From assembly GCF_002305895.1 (NCBI RefSeq), contig NZ_CP022203.1, positions 3,512,501 to 3,576,500 on the forward strand: a stretch of DNA of 64,000 bases, written 5' to 3'. Below, piece by piece: positions 23,203-31,844 of this stretch. The translations under genes and the position numbers were made by a program. The notes under the pieces were generated by a model that did not search any database, was not told where the DNA came from, and saw only the letters and a program-made list of their open reading frames with translations. Position 1 is the stretch's first letter, and each line of letters opens with the position of its first letter. This DNA comes from Corallococcus macrosporus DSM 14697 (GTDB taxonomy: Bacteria; Myxococcota; Myxococcia; Myxococcales; Myxococcaceae).

Positions 23203-24048
23203 GTGCCCGCGCGCTCCGTCATCTTCCGCCTGCTCGCCGCCGCGCCCCTGTGCGCGCTGAGCGCCTGTGCCACCACCGCTCCCGCGGAGGCGGAGGTCGC
23301 CGCGCTGCGCTCCGAATTGCGCACGCTGCGCGCGTCCCAGGAGCGGCTTCAGGACCGGGTGGCCCGGCTGGAGGCGCATGAGGCCGTGTCGCGCGCGAGC
23401 GCCTCGGCCGAGGTCCCGGCGGCGCGCCCCGTGCCCGTGAAGGTGGAGGCGTCCCCCGCGGAGTCGCTGAGCGCCACGCCGGAGCTGGCGGTGGTGAAGC
23501 TCAAGCCGCGCTTCGAGCCCGCGCCCAGGCTGCCCACCGCCGTGGCGGTGGTGGAGCCGGACGACGAGCAGGTGGAGCTGTTCATCAGCCCCGTCGCCGA
23601 GGACGCGGGGGCCTCGGGCGGCGCCACCATGGTGGCGGCGGGCGATGACGCCGGGGAGGAGAAGGACCCCGACCTGCTCCAGGCGGAGTTCGACAAGCTC
23701 GTGAACATGCTCCGCACCGGCAACGTGGAGGGCGGGGTGGAGAGGCTGCAACGCTTCGCGGCGGAGAACCCGCGCCACCCGCGCGCGGACAACGCGCTGT
23801 ACTTCAGCGGGTTGGGCCAGATGGGCCTGAACGAGTTCAAGGGGGCCGCGGTGACGTTCCAGCGGCTCATCGACAGCTATCCCGCCGGGGACGCCATGCT
23901 GGACGGCATGCTCCGGCTCGCCGAGTGCCAGATGCGGCTCAACCAGGCCGCGGATGCCAAGGTGCTCTACACCCGCGTCGTCACCCAGTTCCCGGGGACG
24001 GCGGCAGCCACCCAGGCGGAACAGCGGCTCGCCGCGCTCCCCCAGTGA
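23203..24048 (+). CDS. CpoB/YbgF-like TPR lipoprotein
   Basis: A 281-residue envelope protein starting at GTG 23203. Residues 1-22 form a lipoprotein signal with lipobox LSAC, Cys22 being the lipidation site. A short coiled coil follows (VAALRSELRTLRASQERLQD), then a Pro/Val linker, and TPR repeats over the last 120 residues ending LAALPQ. This order matches CpoB/YbgF, which links the Tol-Pal system to cell-wall synthesis during division. The next gene, a LysM protein 26 bp downstream, also faces the cell wall. AglX/AglV motor genes of Tol type lie 5 kb away. Assignment to CpoB is by architecture only. Confidence 0.75.
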   Translation: MPARSVIFRLLAAAPLCALSACATTAPAEAEVAALRSELRTLRASQERLQDRVARLEAHEAVSRASASAEVPAARPVPVKVEASPAESLSATPELAVVKLKPRFEPAPRLPTAVAVVEPDDEQVELFISPVAEDAGASGGATMVAAGDDAGEEKDPDLLQAEFDKLVNMLRTGNVEGGVERLQRFAAENPRHPRADNALYFSGLGQMGLNEFKGAAVTFQRLIDSYPAGDAMLDGMLRLAECQMRLNQAADAKVLYTRVVTQFPGTAAATQAEQRLAALPQ

Positions 24049-24074
24049 AGCTTCTTTCGAAAGGACGTCCCGCG

Positions 24075-25280
24075 ATGCGCTCCCGGATTCTCACCTCGCT
24101 GATGTTGAGCCTCGCCGTCGTGCCGGCCGCGCATGCCCAGCAGGAGAACGAGGAGGAGCAGGACACCGGCAGTGAGATGGACAGCGCCGAGGTGATGGAC
24201 GAGGCGCCGGACACCGCGCCGCCGACCTCCGTCGCCATCCCGCCCGGCGCGCCGCAGGGGCGTGAGAGCTCCCCTGGGACGGTGCACTCCGTGGAGACGG
24301 GGGACACGCTCTGGGACCTGTCCCAGCGCTACCTGGGCAGCCCCTGGTACTGGCCCAAGGTCTGGTCCTACAACCCGGAGATCGCCAACCCGCACTGGAT
24401 CTACCCCGGCAACCAGGTGCGCTTCTTCGGCGCGGGCGAGGAGGTCCCCACCCAGGTGTCGGAGATGGTGGTCGAGGAGGGCGACCTGACGGCCCCGACG
24501 GAGTTCGCCTCCAACGACCAGGTCACCGTGACGGGGAAGATCGGCTTCGACGCGGCCAGCTCCGTCCCCGTGACGACGCAGGGCTTCGTCACCCAGCGCG
24601 AGCTGGACGAGGCCGGCCGCATCGAGGGTTCGCCCTCCAACGCGGTGATGCTCTCCTTCCCGGACAGCGTCTACGTGCGCTTCAAGCGGAAGGGCGACGT
24701 GAAGGTGGGAGACCGCTACGTCGTCTTCCACACCACCCAGGCGGTGAAGCACCCCATCAACGGGCGCCCGCTGGGCTACCTCACCGACTTCGTGGGCACC
24801 CTGCGCGTGCAGCGCGTGGGTGACGGCATCGTCACCGCGCAGATCATGGACACGTGGGACGGCATCGAGCGCGGCGACCTGGTGGGCCCCGTGGGTGAGC
24901 GCCTCACCGAGCGCGTGGCGCGGCGGCCCAACGCGAAGCAGGTGGACGGCACCGTCATCACCGCCCTGGTGCCGTACCTGACGATCATGGGAGAGAACAA
25001 CAGCATCGTCATCGACCGGGGCAGCGCGGACGGCGTGGAGCTGGGCAACACCTTCACCATCCTCCGCAAGGGGGACCCGTCCCGCCACGTGCTGGGCCAC
25101 GACGTGCGCAAGCCGTCGAAGGCGGAGAAGGCCTTCCCCTGGCGGAGCATCGGCGAGTGCATGGTGACCGAGCTCAAGGAGCGCACGTCCAACTGCCTCA
25201 TGACGCGCTCCCTGGAGGAACTGGTCCCCGGAGACCGGGCCTACATGGCGCCGGGGGCCGGGCCGTCCGCCAGCCGCTGA
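24075..25280 (+). CDS. Exported LysM-domain protein
   Basis: A 401-residue secreted protein. A signal peptide ends at about residue 22 (PAAHAQ). After a Glu/Asp-rich stretch comes a LysM domain at about 73-122 (VETGDTLWDLSQRYLGSPWYWPKVWSYNP), which binds peptidoglycan. The remaining 270 residues are mostly beta-strand with no named domain, with repeated phrases of the type VKVGDRYVVF and IERGDLVGPVGE. The start ATG at 24075 has AAAGGA ten bases upstream. LysM proteins of this shape are frequent in Myxococcota; the work of the C-terminal part is unknown. Probably co-transcribed with the CpoB-like gene. Confidence 0.85.
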   Translation: MRSRILTSLMLSLAVVPAAHAQQENEEEQDTGSEMDSAEVMDEAPDTAPPTSVAIPPGAPQGRESSPGTVHSVETGDTLWDLSQRYLGSPWYWPKVWSYNPEIANPHWIYPGNQVRFFGAGEEVPTQVSEMVVEEGDLTAPTEFASNDQVTVTGKIGFDAASSVPVTTQGFVTQRELDEAGRIEGSPSNAVMLSFPDSVYVRFKRKGDVKVGDRYVVFHTTQAVKHPINGRPLGYLTDFVGTLRVQRVGDGIVTAQIMDTWDGIERGDLVGPVGERLTERVARRPNAKQVDGTVITALVPYLTIMGENNSIVIDRGSADGVELGNTFTILRKGDPSRHVLGHDVRKPSKAEKAFPWRSIGECMVTELKERTSNCLMTRSLEELVPGDRAYMAPGAGPSASR

Positions 25281-25330
25281 CCGGCGGCAGGAAAAGTGCA
25301 ATGGGCCCCTGGGGCAGAGGGGCTGAGTGC

Positions 25331-25359
25331 TTGACCCGTGGCGGTCCGGTGTTTATGTG
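25331..25359 (+). promoter_or_regulatory. Possible dprA promoter
   Basis: TTGACC (25331-25336), 17 bp, TATGTG (25354-25359). The -10 is a partial match. It lies between the LysM gene stop and dprA. Confidence 0.35.
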
Positions 25360-25378
25360 TCGCGCCCCTCCCAGCGGC

Positions 25379-25399
25379 CCCACCTTCTATATAGGTGGG
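25379..25399 (+). promoter_or_regulatory. Hairpin just before dprA
   Basis: A perfect 7-bp inverted repeat, CCCACCT (25379-25385) and AGGTGGG (25393-25399), with an AT-rich 7-base loop TCTATAT, ending 20 bp before the ATG. It could be an operator or a leader hairpin near the ribosome binding site. Confidence 0.4.
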
Positions 25400-25418
25400 T
25401 ATCGAGCGGGGGACGGGT

Positions 25419-26540
25419 ATGGCGGACGCTGAGACGGACAGCCTCACGGCGGAGCAGCAGGCATGCCTCGCGCTCTGGGCCGTTCCCGGCCTGGGGCCGA
25501 GGACGTTGGCCGCGCTGCGCGCGTTCGCGGACGGAAGCCTCGCCCCGCTCGCCGCGACTCCGGTGCGAGACTGGGTGTCCCAGGCGCCGGTTTCCGCACA
25601 GGTTCGCCGCCGGCTCGCCTCCGTGGAGCGCCTTTCGCCCGTGGCGTGGCGGGTGTGGGAAGCCTGCCAGGCCTCCGGCATGAAGGTGGCGTTCCAGGGG
25701 CAGCCGGGCTTCCCGGAGCGGCTGGCGGAGGTGGAGGACGCGCCGCCGCTGCTCTTCTACCGGGGCGCGCCGGGCCTGCCACGGCGCCGGCTGGCCATGG
25801 TGGGCAGCCGCCACCCGGACCAGGGCTTCCTGCCCTTCGCGCGCCGCTTCGCGCAGCAGGTGGCGGAGTCCGGGGTGGGCGTGGTGTCCGGCGCGGCGGC
25901 GGGGGTGGACCGGGCGTGCCACTGGGGCGCCCTGGACGCGGGCGGGGAGACGTGGGCCTTCCTGGGGAGCGCCCTGGATGCGCTCGACACGGCGCAGGCC
26001 CGCCTGCTCCCTCACTTCCTGGCCAGAGGGGGCATGTTCTTCAGCGAGCTGCCCCCCGGGGTCCGGGCGAGCACCACGACGTTCCCGCGGCGCAACCGGC
26101 TCATCTCCGGCGCATCCGACGCGGTCCTGGTGCTACGGGCGGGGACGAAGTCCGGGAGCCTCTACACGGCGGAGGCGGGGCGGGCGCAGGGGCGGCCGGT
26201 GTTCGCGATGCCGGGGGACGTGCGCCACGAGGAGGCGGCCGGCTGCAACGCGTTGCTGCGGGACGGGCGTGCGGCGACGTGCCTGGGCCCGGAAGATGTG
26301 TGGAGGGCGTTGAAAATCGACCCCCTGGCGGCGGTTCCTCCCGGGACGATGGGCGCCTGGGAGGACCTCTCCGCGGAAGCGAAGGGGGCCTTCTCGCTGT
26401 TGGACCGGGTTCCCCGGAGCTTCGATGAGGTGCTGGTCGGCAGCACCTTTTCACCGGCGGCGCTCGTCAGCGCGCTGGTGGAGCTGGAGTTGACGGGGCT
26501 GGTCATCCAGCACCCGGGAAGGCTGTACGAGAGAATCTAG
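25419..26540 (+). CDS. dprA: DNA-processing protein DprA
   Basis: A 373-residue DprA/Smf protein. The Rossmann-like core runs from about 115 to 300 with LAMVGSRHPDQGF, VSGAAAGVDRACH and the conserved RRNRLISGASDAVLVLRAGTKSGS; a helical SAM-like domain precedes it and a winged-helix domain closes the chain (FDEVLVGSTFSPAALVSALVELEL). DprA binds incoming single-stranded DNA in transformation, protects it and loads RecA. The start ATG 25419 has GGGGGAC upstream; an in-frame GTG at 25395 lies inside the hairpin and is less likely. topA follows after 11 bp, an arrangement common in bacteria, so the two are probably one operon. Confidence 0.95.
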   Translation: MADAETDSLTAEQQACLALWAVPGLGPRTLAALRAFADGSLAPLAATPVRDWVSQAPVSAQVRRRLASVERLSPVAWRVWEACQASGMKVAFQGQPGFPERLAEVEDAPPLLFYRGAPGLPRRRLAMVGSRHPDQGFLPFARRFAQQVAESGVGVVSGAAAGVDRACHWGALDAGGETWAFLGSALDALDTAQARLLPHFLARGGMFFSELPPGVRASTTTFPRRNRLISGASDAVLVLRAGTKSGSLYTAEAGRAQGRPVFAMPGDVRHEEAAGCNALLRDGRAATCLGPEDVWRALKIDPLAAVPPGTMGAWEDLSAEAKGAFSLLDRVPRSFDEVLVGSTFSPAALVSALVELELTGLVIQHPGRLYERI

Positions 26541-26551
26541 GTAGGAGAGTC

Positions 26552-29113
26552 ATGGCCACGCGGACGAAGAAGAAGGTGGAAGAGACTGAGGCGGCCGAGG
26601 AGAAGGCGCCCGCCAAGAAGGCCGCCGCCAAGAAGAAGCCTGCGGCCAGGAAGAAGACCGTCGCCAAGAAGAAGACGGCTGCGCGCCGCCGCACCAAGAA
26701 GGGTGACGAGGACGCGCTCCCCACCGTGGAAGCGGACGCGGAGGAGGAGGCCACGCCCCGTGGCAAGGGCCCGCACTACCTGGTCGTCGTGGAGTCGCCC
26801 GCCAAGGCGAAGACCATCAAGAAGTACCTGGGCTCCGGCTACACGGTGAAGGCGTCCGTGGGCCACGTGAAGGACCTGCCCAAGAGCAAGATGGGCGTGG
26901 ACGTGGAGCACGACTTCCAGCCCGAGTACACCGTCATCAAGGGCAAGGAGAAGGTCCTCAACGAGCTCAAGAAGATGGCGAAGTCGGCGGACCGCGTCTT
27001 CCTGGCCACGGACCCCGACCGCGAGGGCGAGGCCATTGCGTGGCACATCAAGGAGGAGCTGGCGCACCCCGACGCGCTCCGGGTGACCTTCAACGAAATC
27101 ACCAAGAAGGCCATCCAGGAAGCCATCGCCCAGCCGCGGCAGCTCAACCAGGACAACTACGACTCGCAGCAGACGCGCCGCATCCTCGACCGGCTGGTGG
27201 GGTACCAGATCTCCCCGCTGCTCTGGAAGAAGGTGCGCCGGGGCCTGTCCGCCGGCCGGGTGCAGTCCGTGGCGGTGCGGCTCATCGTGGAGCGCGAGGA
27301 GGAGATCAAGGCCTTCGTCCCCGAGGAGTACTGGACGCTGGACGCGCTGCTGGAGGGCCCCTCCGGCCCGCCGCCCTTCAAGGCCAAGCTGTCCAAGGTG
27401 GACGGCAAGAAGGTGGAGCTGAAGGACCGCGCCACCACCGAGGGCCTGGTCGCCGAGCTGCAGTCGGCCAGCTTCTCGGTGGCCAAGGTGGACCGCCGCG
27501 AGCGCCGCCGCAACGCGCCCGCGCCCTTCATCACCTCCAAGCTCCAGCAGGAGGCGGCCAACCGGCTGTCCTTCACCGCGAAGAAGACCATGACGCTGGC
27601 GCAGCGCCTCTATGAAGGCGTGCCGCTGGGTGACGAGGGCCAGACGGCGCTCATCACGTACATGCGCACGGACTCCACCCGTCTGTCCGACGACGCGGTG
27701 AAGCAGGTGCGCGAGTTCATCGACGGCAAGTACGGCAAGGACTTCCTGCCCGACGAGCCCATGGTGTACCGCAGCAAGAAGAGCGCCCAGGACGCGCACG
27801 AGGCCATCCGGCCCACGTCCCTGGAGTACCCGCCGGAGCGGGTGAAGGGCTTCTTCGAGGCCATGGGCGAGGAGGACATGTACCGCCTCTACGAGCTCAT
27901 CTGGAACCGCTTCGTGGCGTGCCAGATGAAGCCCGCCGTCTATGATCAGACGAGCGCGGACATCGCCGCGGGCCGGGCCACCTTCCGCGCCTCCGGCAGC
28001 ACGCTGAAGTTCGCCGGCTACCTGGCGGTGTACGGCGCCGGGCTGACGCCGGAGGAGGAGGCGGAGAAGGAGAAGGCCAAGGCCGCCGGTGACGAGAACG
28101 CCGAGGGCGCCGACGCGGTGGGCGAGCTGCCGGTGCTCAACGACGGCGACGCGCTCAACCTCCAGAAGCTGCTCCACGAGCAGCACTTCACCCAGCCGCC
28201 CCCGCGCTTCAGCGAGGCCACGCTGGTGAAGGAGCTGGAAGAGCGGGGCATTGGCCGTCCGTCCACCTACGCCGCCATCCTCTCCACCATCCAGGACAAG
28301 AAGTACGTGGAGAAGCTGGAGGGGCGCTTCCGGCCCACGGACCTGGGGAACATGACCAATGAGATGCTGGTCAAGCACTTCCCCCATGAGCTGGACGTCA
28401 CCTTCACGGCGACCATGGAGGAGAAGCTCGACCAGATCTCCGAGGGCGGGGCCAACTGGAAGTCGGTGCTGCACGACTTCTACGGGCCCTTCAAGGAGAC
28501 GCTCGAGAAGGCCGAAGCGGAGATGCGCGACGTCAAGCGGGAGGAGATCAAGACGGACATCCCCTGCGAGAAGTGCGGCAACCTCTTCGTCATCAAGTTC
28601 GGGAAGATGGGGCACTTCCTCGCGTGCTCGAACTACCCGGACTGCAAGAACACGAAGGACTTCAAGCGGGACGCCGAGGGCAAGATCGTCATGGTGGAGG
28701 AGGAGACCACCGACGAGCTGTGCGAGAAGTGCGGCAAGCCCATGGTCATCAAGCGGGGCCGCTTCGGGCGCTTCCTCGCCTGCTCGGGCTACCCGGACTG
28801 CAAGACGTCCAAGCCCATCTCCATTGGCGTGTCCTGCCCGGAGTGCAAGGAGGGCTACCTGACGGAGCGGCGCAGCGGACGCGGGAAGATCTTCTTCGGC
28901 TGCAACCGCTACCCGGACTGCAAGTTCGCCGCGTGGGACCGGCCGCTGGCCGAGCCGTGCCCCACCTGCGCCTCGCCCTACCTGCTCCAGAAGTTCTCCA
29001 AGCGGGACGGCCCGTACGTGGCGTGCCCCAACAAGGAGTGCGACTACCGGCGCGAAATCACCGAGCAGCCCGCGGGCCCGGGTGGGTCACCCGAGGCCTC
29101 CTCGGCTGCTTGA
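26552..29113 (+). CDS. topA: DNA topoisomerase I
   Basis: An 853-residue type IA topoisomerase that relaxes negative supercoils by a single-strand cut. Residues 1-72 are an unusual Lys/Ala-rich tail like a histone H1 tail. The Toprim domain starts HYLVVVESPAKAKTI with Glu81 and the DxD pair Asp154/Asp156 for Mg. Catalytic Tyr370 sits in ITYMRTDST. The end carries four zinc-ribbon fingers: three with CxxC pairs and CSNYPDC-like second halves, and a fourth with CPTC and CPNKEC. AGGAG precedes the ATG at 26552. The basic tail should raise DNA affinity; such tails are seen in several high-GC bacteria at either end of the enzyme. Confidence 0.97.
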   Translation: MATRTKKKVEETEAAEEKAPAKKAAAKKKPAARKKTVAKKKTAARRRTKKGDEDALPTVEADAEEEATPRGKGPHYLVVVESPAKAKTIKKYLGSGYTVKASVGHVKDLPKSKMGVDVEHDFQPEYTVIKGKEKVLNELKKMAKSADRVFLATDPDREGEAIAWHIKEELAHPDALRVTFNEITKKAIQEAIAQPRQLNQDNYDSQQTRRILDRLVGYQISPLLWKKVRRGLSAGRVQSVAVRLIVEREEEIKAFVPEEYWTLDALLEGPSGPPPFKAKLSKVDGKKVELKDRATTEGLVAELQSASFSVAKVDRRERRRNAPAPFITSKLQQEAANRLSFTAKKTMTLAQRLYEGVPLGDEGQTALITYMRTDSTRLSDDAVKQVREFIDGKYGKDFLPDEPMVYRSKKSAQDAHEAIRPTSLEYPPERVKGFFEAMGEEDMYRLYELIWNRFVACQMKPAVYDQTSADIAAGRATFRASGSTLKFAGYLAVYGAGLTPEEEAEKEKAKAAGDENAEGADAVGELPVLNDGDALNLQKLLHEQHFTQPPPRFSEATLVKELEERGIGRPSTYAAILSTIQDKKYVEKLEGRFRPTDLGNMTNEMLVKHFPHELDVTFTATMEEKLDQISEGGANWKSVLHDFYGPFKETLEKAEAEMRDVKREEIKTDIPCEKCGNLFVIKFGKMGHFLACSNYPDCKNTKDFKRDAEGKIVMVEEETTDELCEKCGKPMVIKRGRFGRFLACSGYPDCKTSKPISIGVSCPECKEGYLTERRSGRGKIFFGCNRYPDCKFAAWDRPLAEPCPTCASPYLLQKFSKRDGPYVACPNKECDYRREITEQPAGPGGSPEASSAA

Positions 29114-29150
29114 AAGCCCAGTAGTTACGTGGGCATGGCCCGTCCTTGGC

Positions 29151-29180
29151 TTGACAGCCTCGGCGGGCCCGCCCTAGAAG
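29151..29180 (+). promoter_or_regulatory. Promoter of the aglX/aglV genes
   Basis: Consensus TTGACA (29151-29156), 18 bp, TAGAAG (29175-29180), about 95 bp before the TolQ-type gene. It lies 38 bp after topA and gives the motor operon its own promoter. Confidence 0.6.
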
Positions 29181-29274
29181 TCCAGGCTGCTCCCTCCCCG
29201 GGAAACGTCGAACGGGTGCCCGCGTCCGGCCGGGCGCGCCCCGGGGGGCGGGCGTCGAAAGGACTCTGGGCGCA

Positions 29275-30012
29275 ATGATTCCCTCGGTGAGCGAGCTGCT
29301 GCTGGACGTGACCTTCGCGGCCACGGAAGGCGGCCAGATGGGCGTCACGGACTCCGTCATCAAGTTCTTCAAGGATGGCGGACCGTTCATGTTCGTGAAC
29401 CTGTTCTGGCTGGCGTGCTCGCTGGCGGTCGCGCTGGAGCGCGTCGTCACCCTGGTGTTCCGCTACAACCTCAACGCGCCGCCCTTCATGGAGCAGATCG
29501 CCAAGCTGGTGCGCAGCGGCAACCTGGACCGCGCGGTGAAGGTGTGCGCCATGGCGCCCAACGCGCCGCTGGCCAAGGTGGTCCGCGCGGGGCTGGTGAA
29601 CGCCAACCGCGGTGAGATTGAGGTCTCCAAGGCGGTGGAGGAGGCCATCGTCGAGCACAGCCCGCACGTGTCCAAGCGCATCCCCTGGCTGTGGTCCCTG
29701 GCGAACATCGCCACGCTGGTGGGGCTGGTGGGCACCATCTTCGGCCTCATCGGCACCTTCCAGGCGCTGGGCAACGTGCCGGCGGAGCAGAAGCAGGTGC
29801 TGCTGTCGGACGGCATCTCCAAGGCGATGAACAACACCGCCTTCGCGCTCTCCATCGCCGTCATCTGCATCATCTTCCACCTGTTCCTCACGTCGTACGC
29901 GAAGAGCATGGTGGAGGGCATGGAGCTACACGCGCTCAAGCTGGAGAACCTCCTGTCCCGGCGCGGGGCGGTGGACCCGGCCACCACGGAGCTCGAGGCG
30001 CGCGCGTCGTAG
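29275..30012 (+). CDS. aglX: AglX, TolQ/ExbB/MotA-type proton channel subunit
   Basis: A 245-residue inner-membrane protein of the MotA/TolQ/ExbB family. Three membrane helices are visible: around residues 40-60 (FMFVNLFWLACSLAVALE), 143-165 (SLANIATLVGLVGTIFGLIG) and 190-210 (ALSIAVICIIFHLFL); the second carries the family signature. With ExbD/TolR partners it uses the proton gradient to do mechanical work. The position matches aglX of M. xanthus, needed for gliding motility. Two ExbD-type genes follow 19 bp and 2 bp apart, so the three form one operon. The agl name is by synteny; the channel family is certain. Confidence 0.85.
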   Translation: MIPSVSELLLDVTFAATEGGQMGVTDSVIKFFKDGGPFMFVNLFWLACSLAVALERVVTLVFRYNLNAPPFMEQIAKLVRSGNLDRAVKVCAMAPNAPLAKVVRAGLVNANRGEIEVSKAVEEAIVEHSPHVSKRIPWLWSLANIATLVGLVGTIFGLIGTFQALGNVPAEQKQVLLSDGISKAMNNTAFALSIAVICIIFHLFLTSYAKSMVEGMELHALKLENLLSRRGAVDPATTELEARAS

Positions 30013-30031
30013 AGCGCGGGGGCACGCGGCC

Positions 30032-30553
30032 ATGGCGTTCCACTACTCCCGGCGCAAGCTGAAGGTCCGCGAGGAAGAGGAGACGGGCGAGCTGAACATC
30101 GTCCCGTACCTCGACATCCTCATGAACCTCATCATCTTCATGCTGCTGTCCATCACCGGCCTGGCGACGTTCGGCATCATCAACGTCAACGCCCCCGCCT
30201 ACGGCGCGCCGACGACGGGCATGGCCCAGGAGGACCCGGACGACGCGCCCAAGCTGACGCTGTCCGTGCTCATCTCCAAGAAGGGGCACTTCGTCAGCAG
30301 TGAGAACGCCATCCTCGGCGAGGCCGGCACGCCCACCATCCCGGTGAAGGCGGACGGCATGCACGACTTCGGCGCGCTCAACGCGAAGATGGTGGAGATC
30401 AAGTCCGCGTTCCCCAAGGAGACGAAGGTCATCGTGGGCGCGGACCCGGACGTCCCCTACGAGACGCTGACGCAGACGCTGGACGCCATCCGTGAGACGC
30501 AGGGCCGCGAGCGCCGCCTGCTGTTCCCGGACGTCACGCTGGGAGCCATCTAG
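30032..30553 (+). CDS. aglV: AglV, TolR/ExbD-type subunit
   Basis: A 173-residue protein with a short cytoplasmic N-terminus, one membrane helix (about 24-46: IVPYLDILMNLIIFMLLSI) and a periplasmic domain. The Asp in NIVPYLDILMNL is the conserved proton-carrying acidic residue of ExbD/TolR. The periplasmic part should dimerise and contact peptidoglycan or a partner. It follows aglX and precedes a second ExbD-type gene by 2 bp. Whether this gene or the next is the true aglV equivalent cannot be settled here; order favours this one. Confidence 0.75.
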   Translation: MAFHYSRRKLKVREEEETGELNIVPYLDILMNLIIFMLLSITGLATFGIINVNAPAYGAPTTGMAQEDPDDAPKLTLSVLISKKGHFVSSENAILGEAGTPTIPVKADGMHDFGALNAKMVEIKSAFPKETKVIVGADPDVPYETLTQTLDAIRETQGRERRLLFPDVTLGAI

Positions 30554-30555
30554 CC

Positions 30556-31137
30556 ATGGCCGACCCGACGAGCCCCGCCCTGGACACGCCGGACGCGGAG
30601 ACGGTGGCGCGGCTGAGCTACCGCCGGGCCCTGGCGCGCAAGAAGCGCAAGGAGCGCGAGGCGGCGGGGGAGATCAAGGAGCTGAACATCACCGCGATGA
30701 TGGACATGATGACCATCCTCCTGGTGTTCCTGCTCAAGTCCTTCGCGTCGTCCTCCGCGGCGGTGACCGCGTCCGAGGACGTGCGTCCGCCGGTGTCCTC
30801 CACGCGCGCCACGCCCCGGGACACCGTGGCCGTCACGATTACCCCCAAGAACGTGCTGGTGGGGGACAAGGAAGTGCTGCGGCTGCAGGACGGCCAGTTC
30901 CCGGCCGACAAGCTCCAGGGCCGGCTGGTGCTGCCGCTGGACGCGCAGTTGAAGAAGGAAGTGGAGAAGCTGAAGTACATCGCCGCGCGCAACCCTTCCG
31001 CGCCCTTCAGCGGGGAGCTGTCCGTCATCGCGGACAAGAAGATCCCCTACGACATGCTCCTCACCGTGCTCTACACGGCGGGGCAGAACGAGCTGGAGAA
31101 CTACCGCTTCGTGGTGCTCCAGAAAGAGGGCGAGTAG
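30556..31137 (+). CDS. Second TolR/ExbD-type subunit
   Basis: A 193-residue ExbD/TolR relative. The N-terminus is very basic (RRALARKKRKEREAAGEI), then one membrane helix with the conserved acid in NITAMMDMMTILLVFLLKSF, then a periplasmic domain ending VVLQKEGE. Two different ExbD-type proteins behind one TolQ-type protein is the pattern seen in the myxobacterial gliding motor AglRQS as well, so a heteromeric stator is likely. A 9-bp convergent hairpin follows. Confidence 0.85.
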   Translation: MADPTSPALDTPDAETVARLSYRRALARKKRKEREAAGEIKELNITAMMDMMTILLVFLLKSFASSSAAVTASEDVRPPVSSTRATPRDTVAVTITPKNVLVGDKEVLRLQDGQFPADKLQGRLVLPLDAQLKKEVEKLKYIAARNPSAPFSGELSVIADKKIPYDMLLTVLYTAGQNELENYRFVVLQKEGE

Positions 31138-31139
31138 CA

Positions 31140-31164
31140 CGCTCCCGGGGCGGCACCGGGAGCG
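31140..31164. terminator. Convergent hairpin after the motor operon
   Basis: A perfect 9-bp stem CGCTCCCGG (31140-31148) with CCGGGAGCG (31156-31164), loop GGCGGCA, between the convergent stops of the ExbD-type gene and the DksA-like gene. No T-run is present on either strand, so it is only a probable bidirectional terminator. Confidence 0.55.
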
Positions 31165-31179
31165 CGCGCCCGGCTCGTC

Positions 31180-31572
31180 TCAGAGGGACGGGCTGGCCAT
31201 GGGGCCGCCGCGCGTCTCCAGCTCGTGGATGCTGGCGTCCTCCTCGCAGCGGATGGCGAAGGGCAGGGCCTCCAGGCGTTCAATCGGAATCTCGAAGCCG
31301 CAGTCCACGCACTCGCCGAAGACGCCCATGTCCATGCGGCGCAGCGCGGCGTCGATGAGCATGATTTCGCGCCGCTGCGACTCCATCAGGCTGGACAGGG
31401 TGTAGTCGGCCAGCTCGGACTGGGCGTTCTCCTCGTACTCGGGGTCTCTCTCCTGGTTCTTCAGGGCGGTGAGCTCGCGGTGCGCGCCCTCATTGGCGCT
31501 GAGAATCTCCCGGCGGCGGCGCTGGAGGAGTTCGCGGATCCGGTTCAGGTCCTGAATGCGGCGGGTCGCCAT
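31180..31572 (-). CDS. DksA/TraR-type regulator lacking one zinc Cys
   Basis: A 130-residue DksA-like protein: a long helical hairpin (about 5-85) with acidic residues near the turn (NQERDPEYEENAQSE), then a zinc-finger segment. The finger has Cys88, Cys91 and Cys109, but Asp112 where a fourth Cys is normal. DksA proteins bind RNA polymerase in its secondary channel and tune transcription with ppGpp. Known Cys-poor variants (such as DksA2 of Pseudomonas) work without zinc, so this one may act under zinc limitation or oxidation. ATG 31572 is taken because GGGAG lies ten bases upstream; longer in-frame starts have none. Confidence 0.8.
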   Translation of the reverse strand: MATRRIQDLNRIRELLQRRRREILSANEGAHRELTALKNQERDPEYEENAQSELADYTLSSLMESQRREIMLIDAALRRMDMGVFGECVDCGFEIPIERLEALPFAIRCEEDASIHELETRGGPMASPSL

Positions 31573-31844
31573 GGCTTCGGTACTCCCAGTCTTCGAGTTC
31601 ATGGGCGCTCGCTCGGATGCAGGCCGCCCCCGAGCGGCGAACGCGAGAAACGTAGGGGTGCAACCCAGGTAGGGAAACCGCGCCTTCCAACGGGGGGCGC
31701 AGGTGGGCCGCTGGGCAGCCGGCCAGGCGTGAATCCGGAGGGAAAGCGTGGGGTCGCACACGGCTGAATCGACGCTGGGCCCGGGCGTGTCAGTCCTGCT
31801 AACAGTTGCTGGACGGCCGCGTGGCGCGGGCCTGGAGGAAGCGG

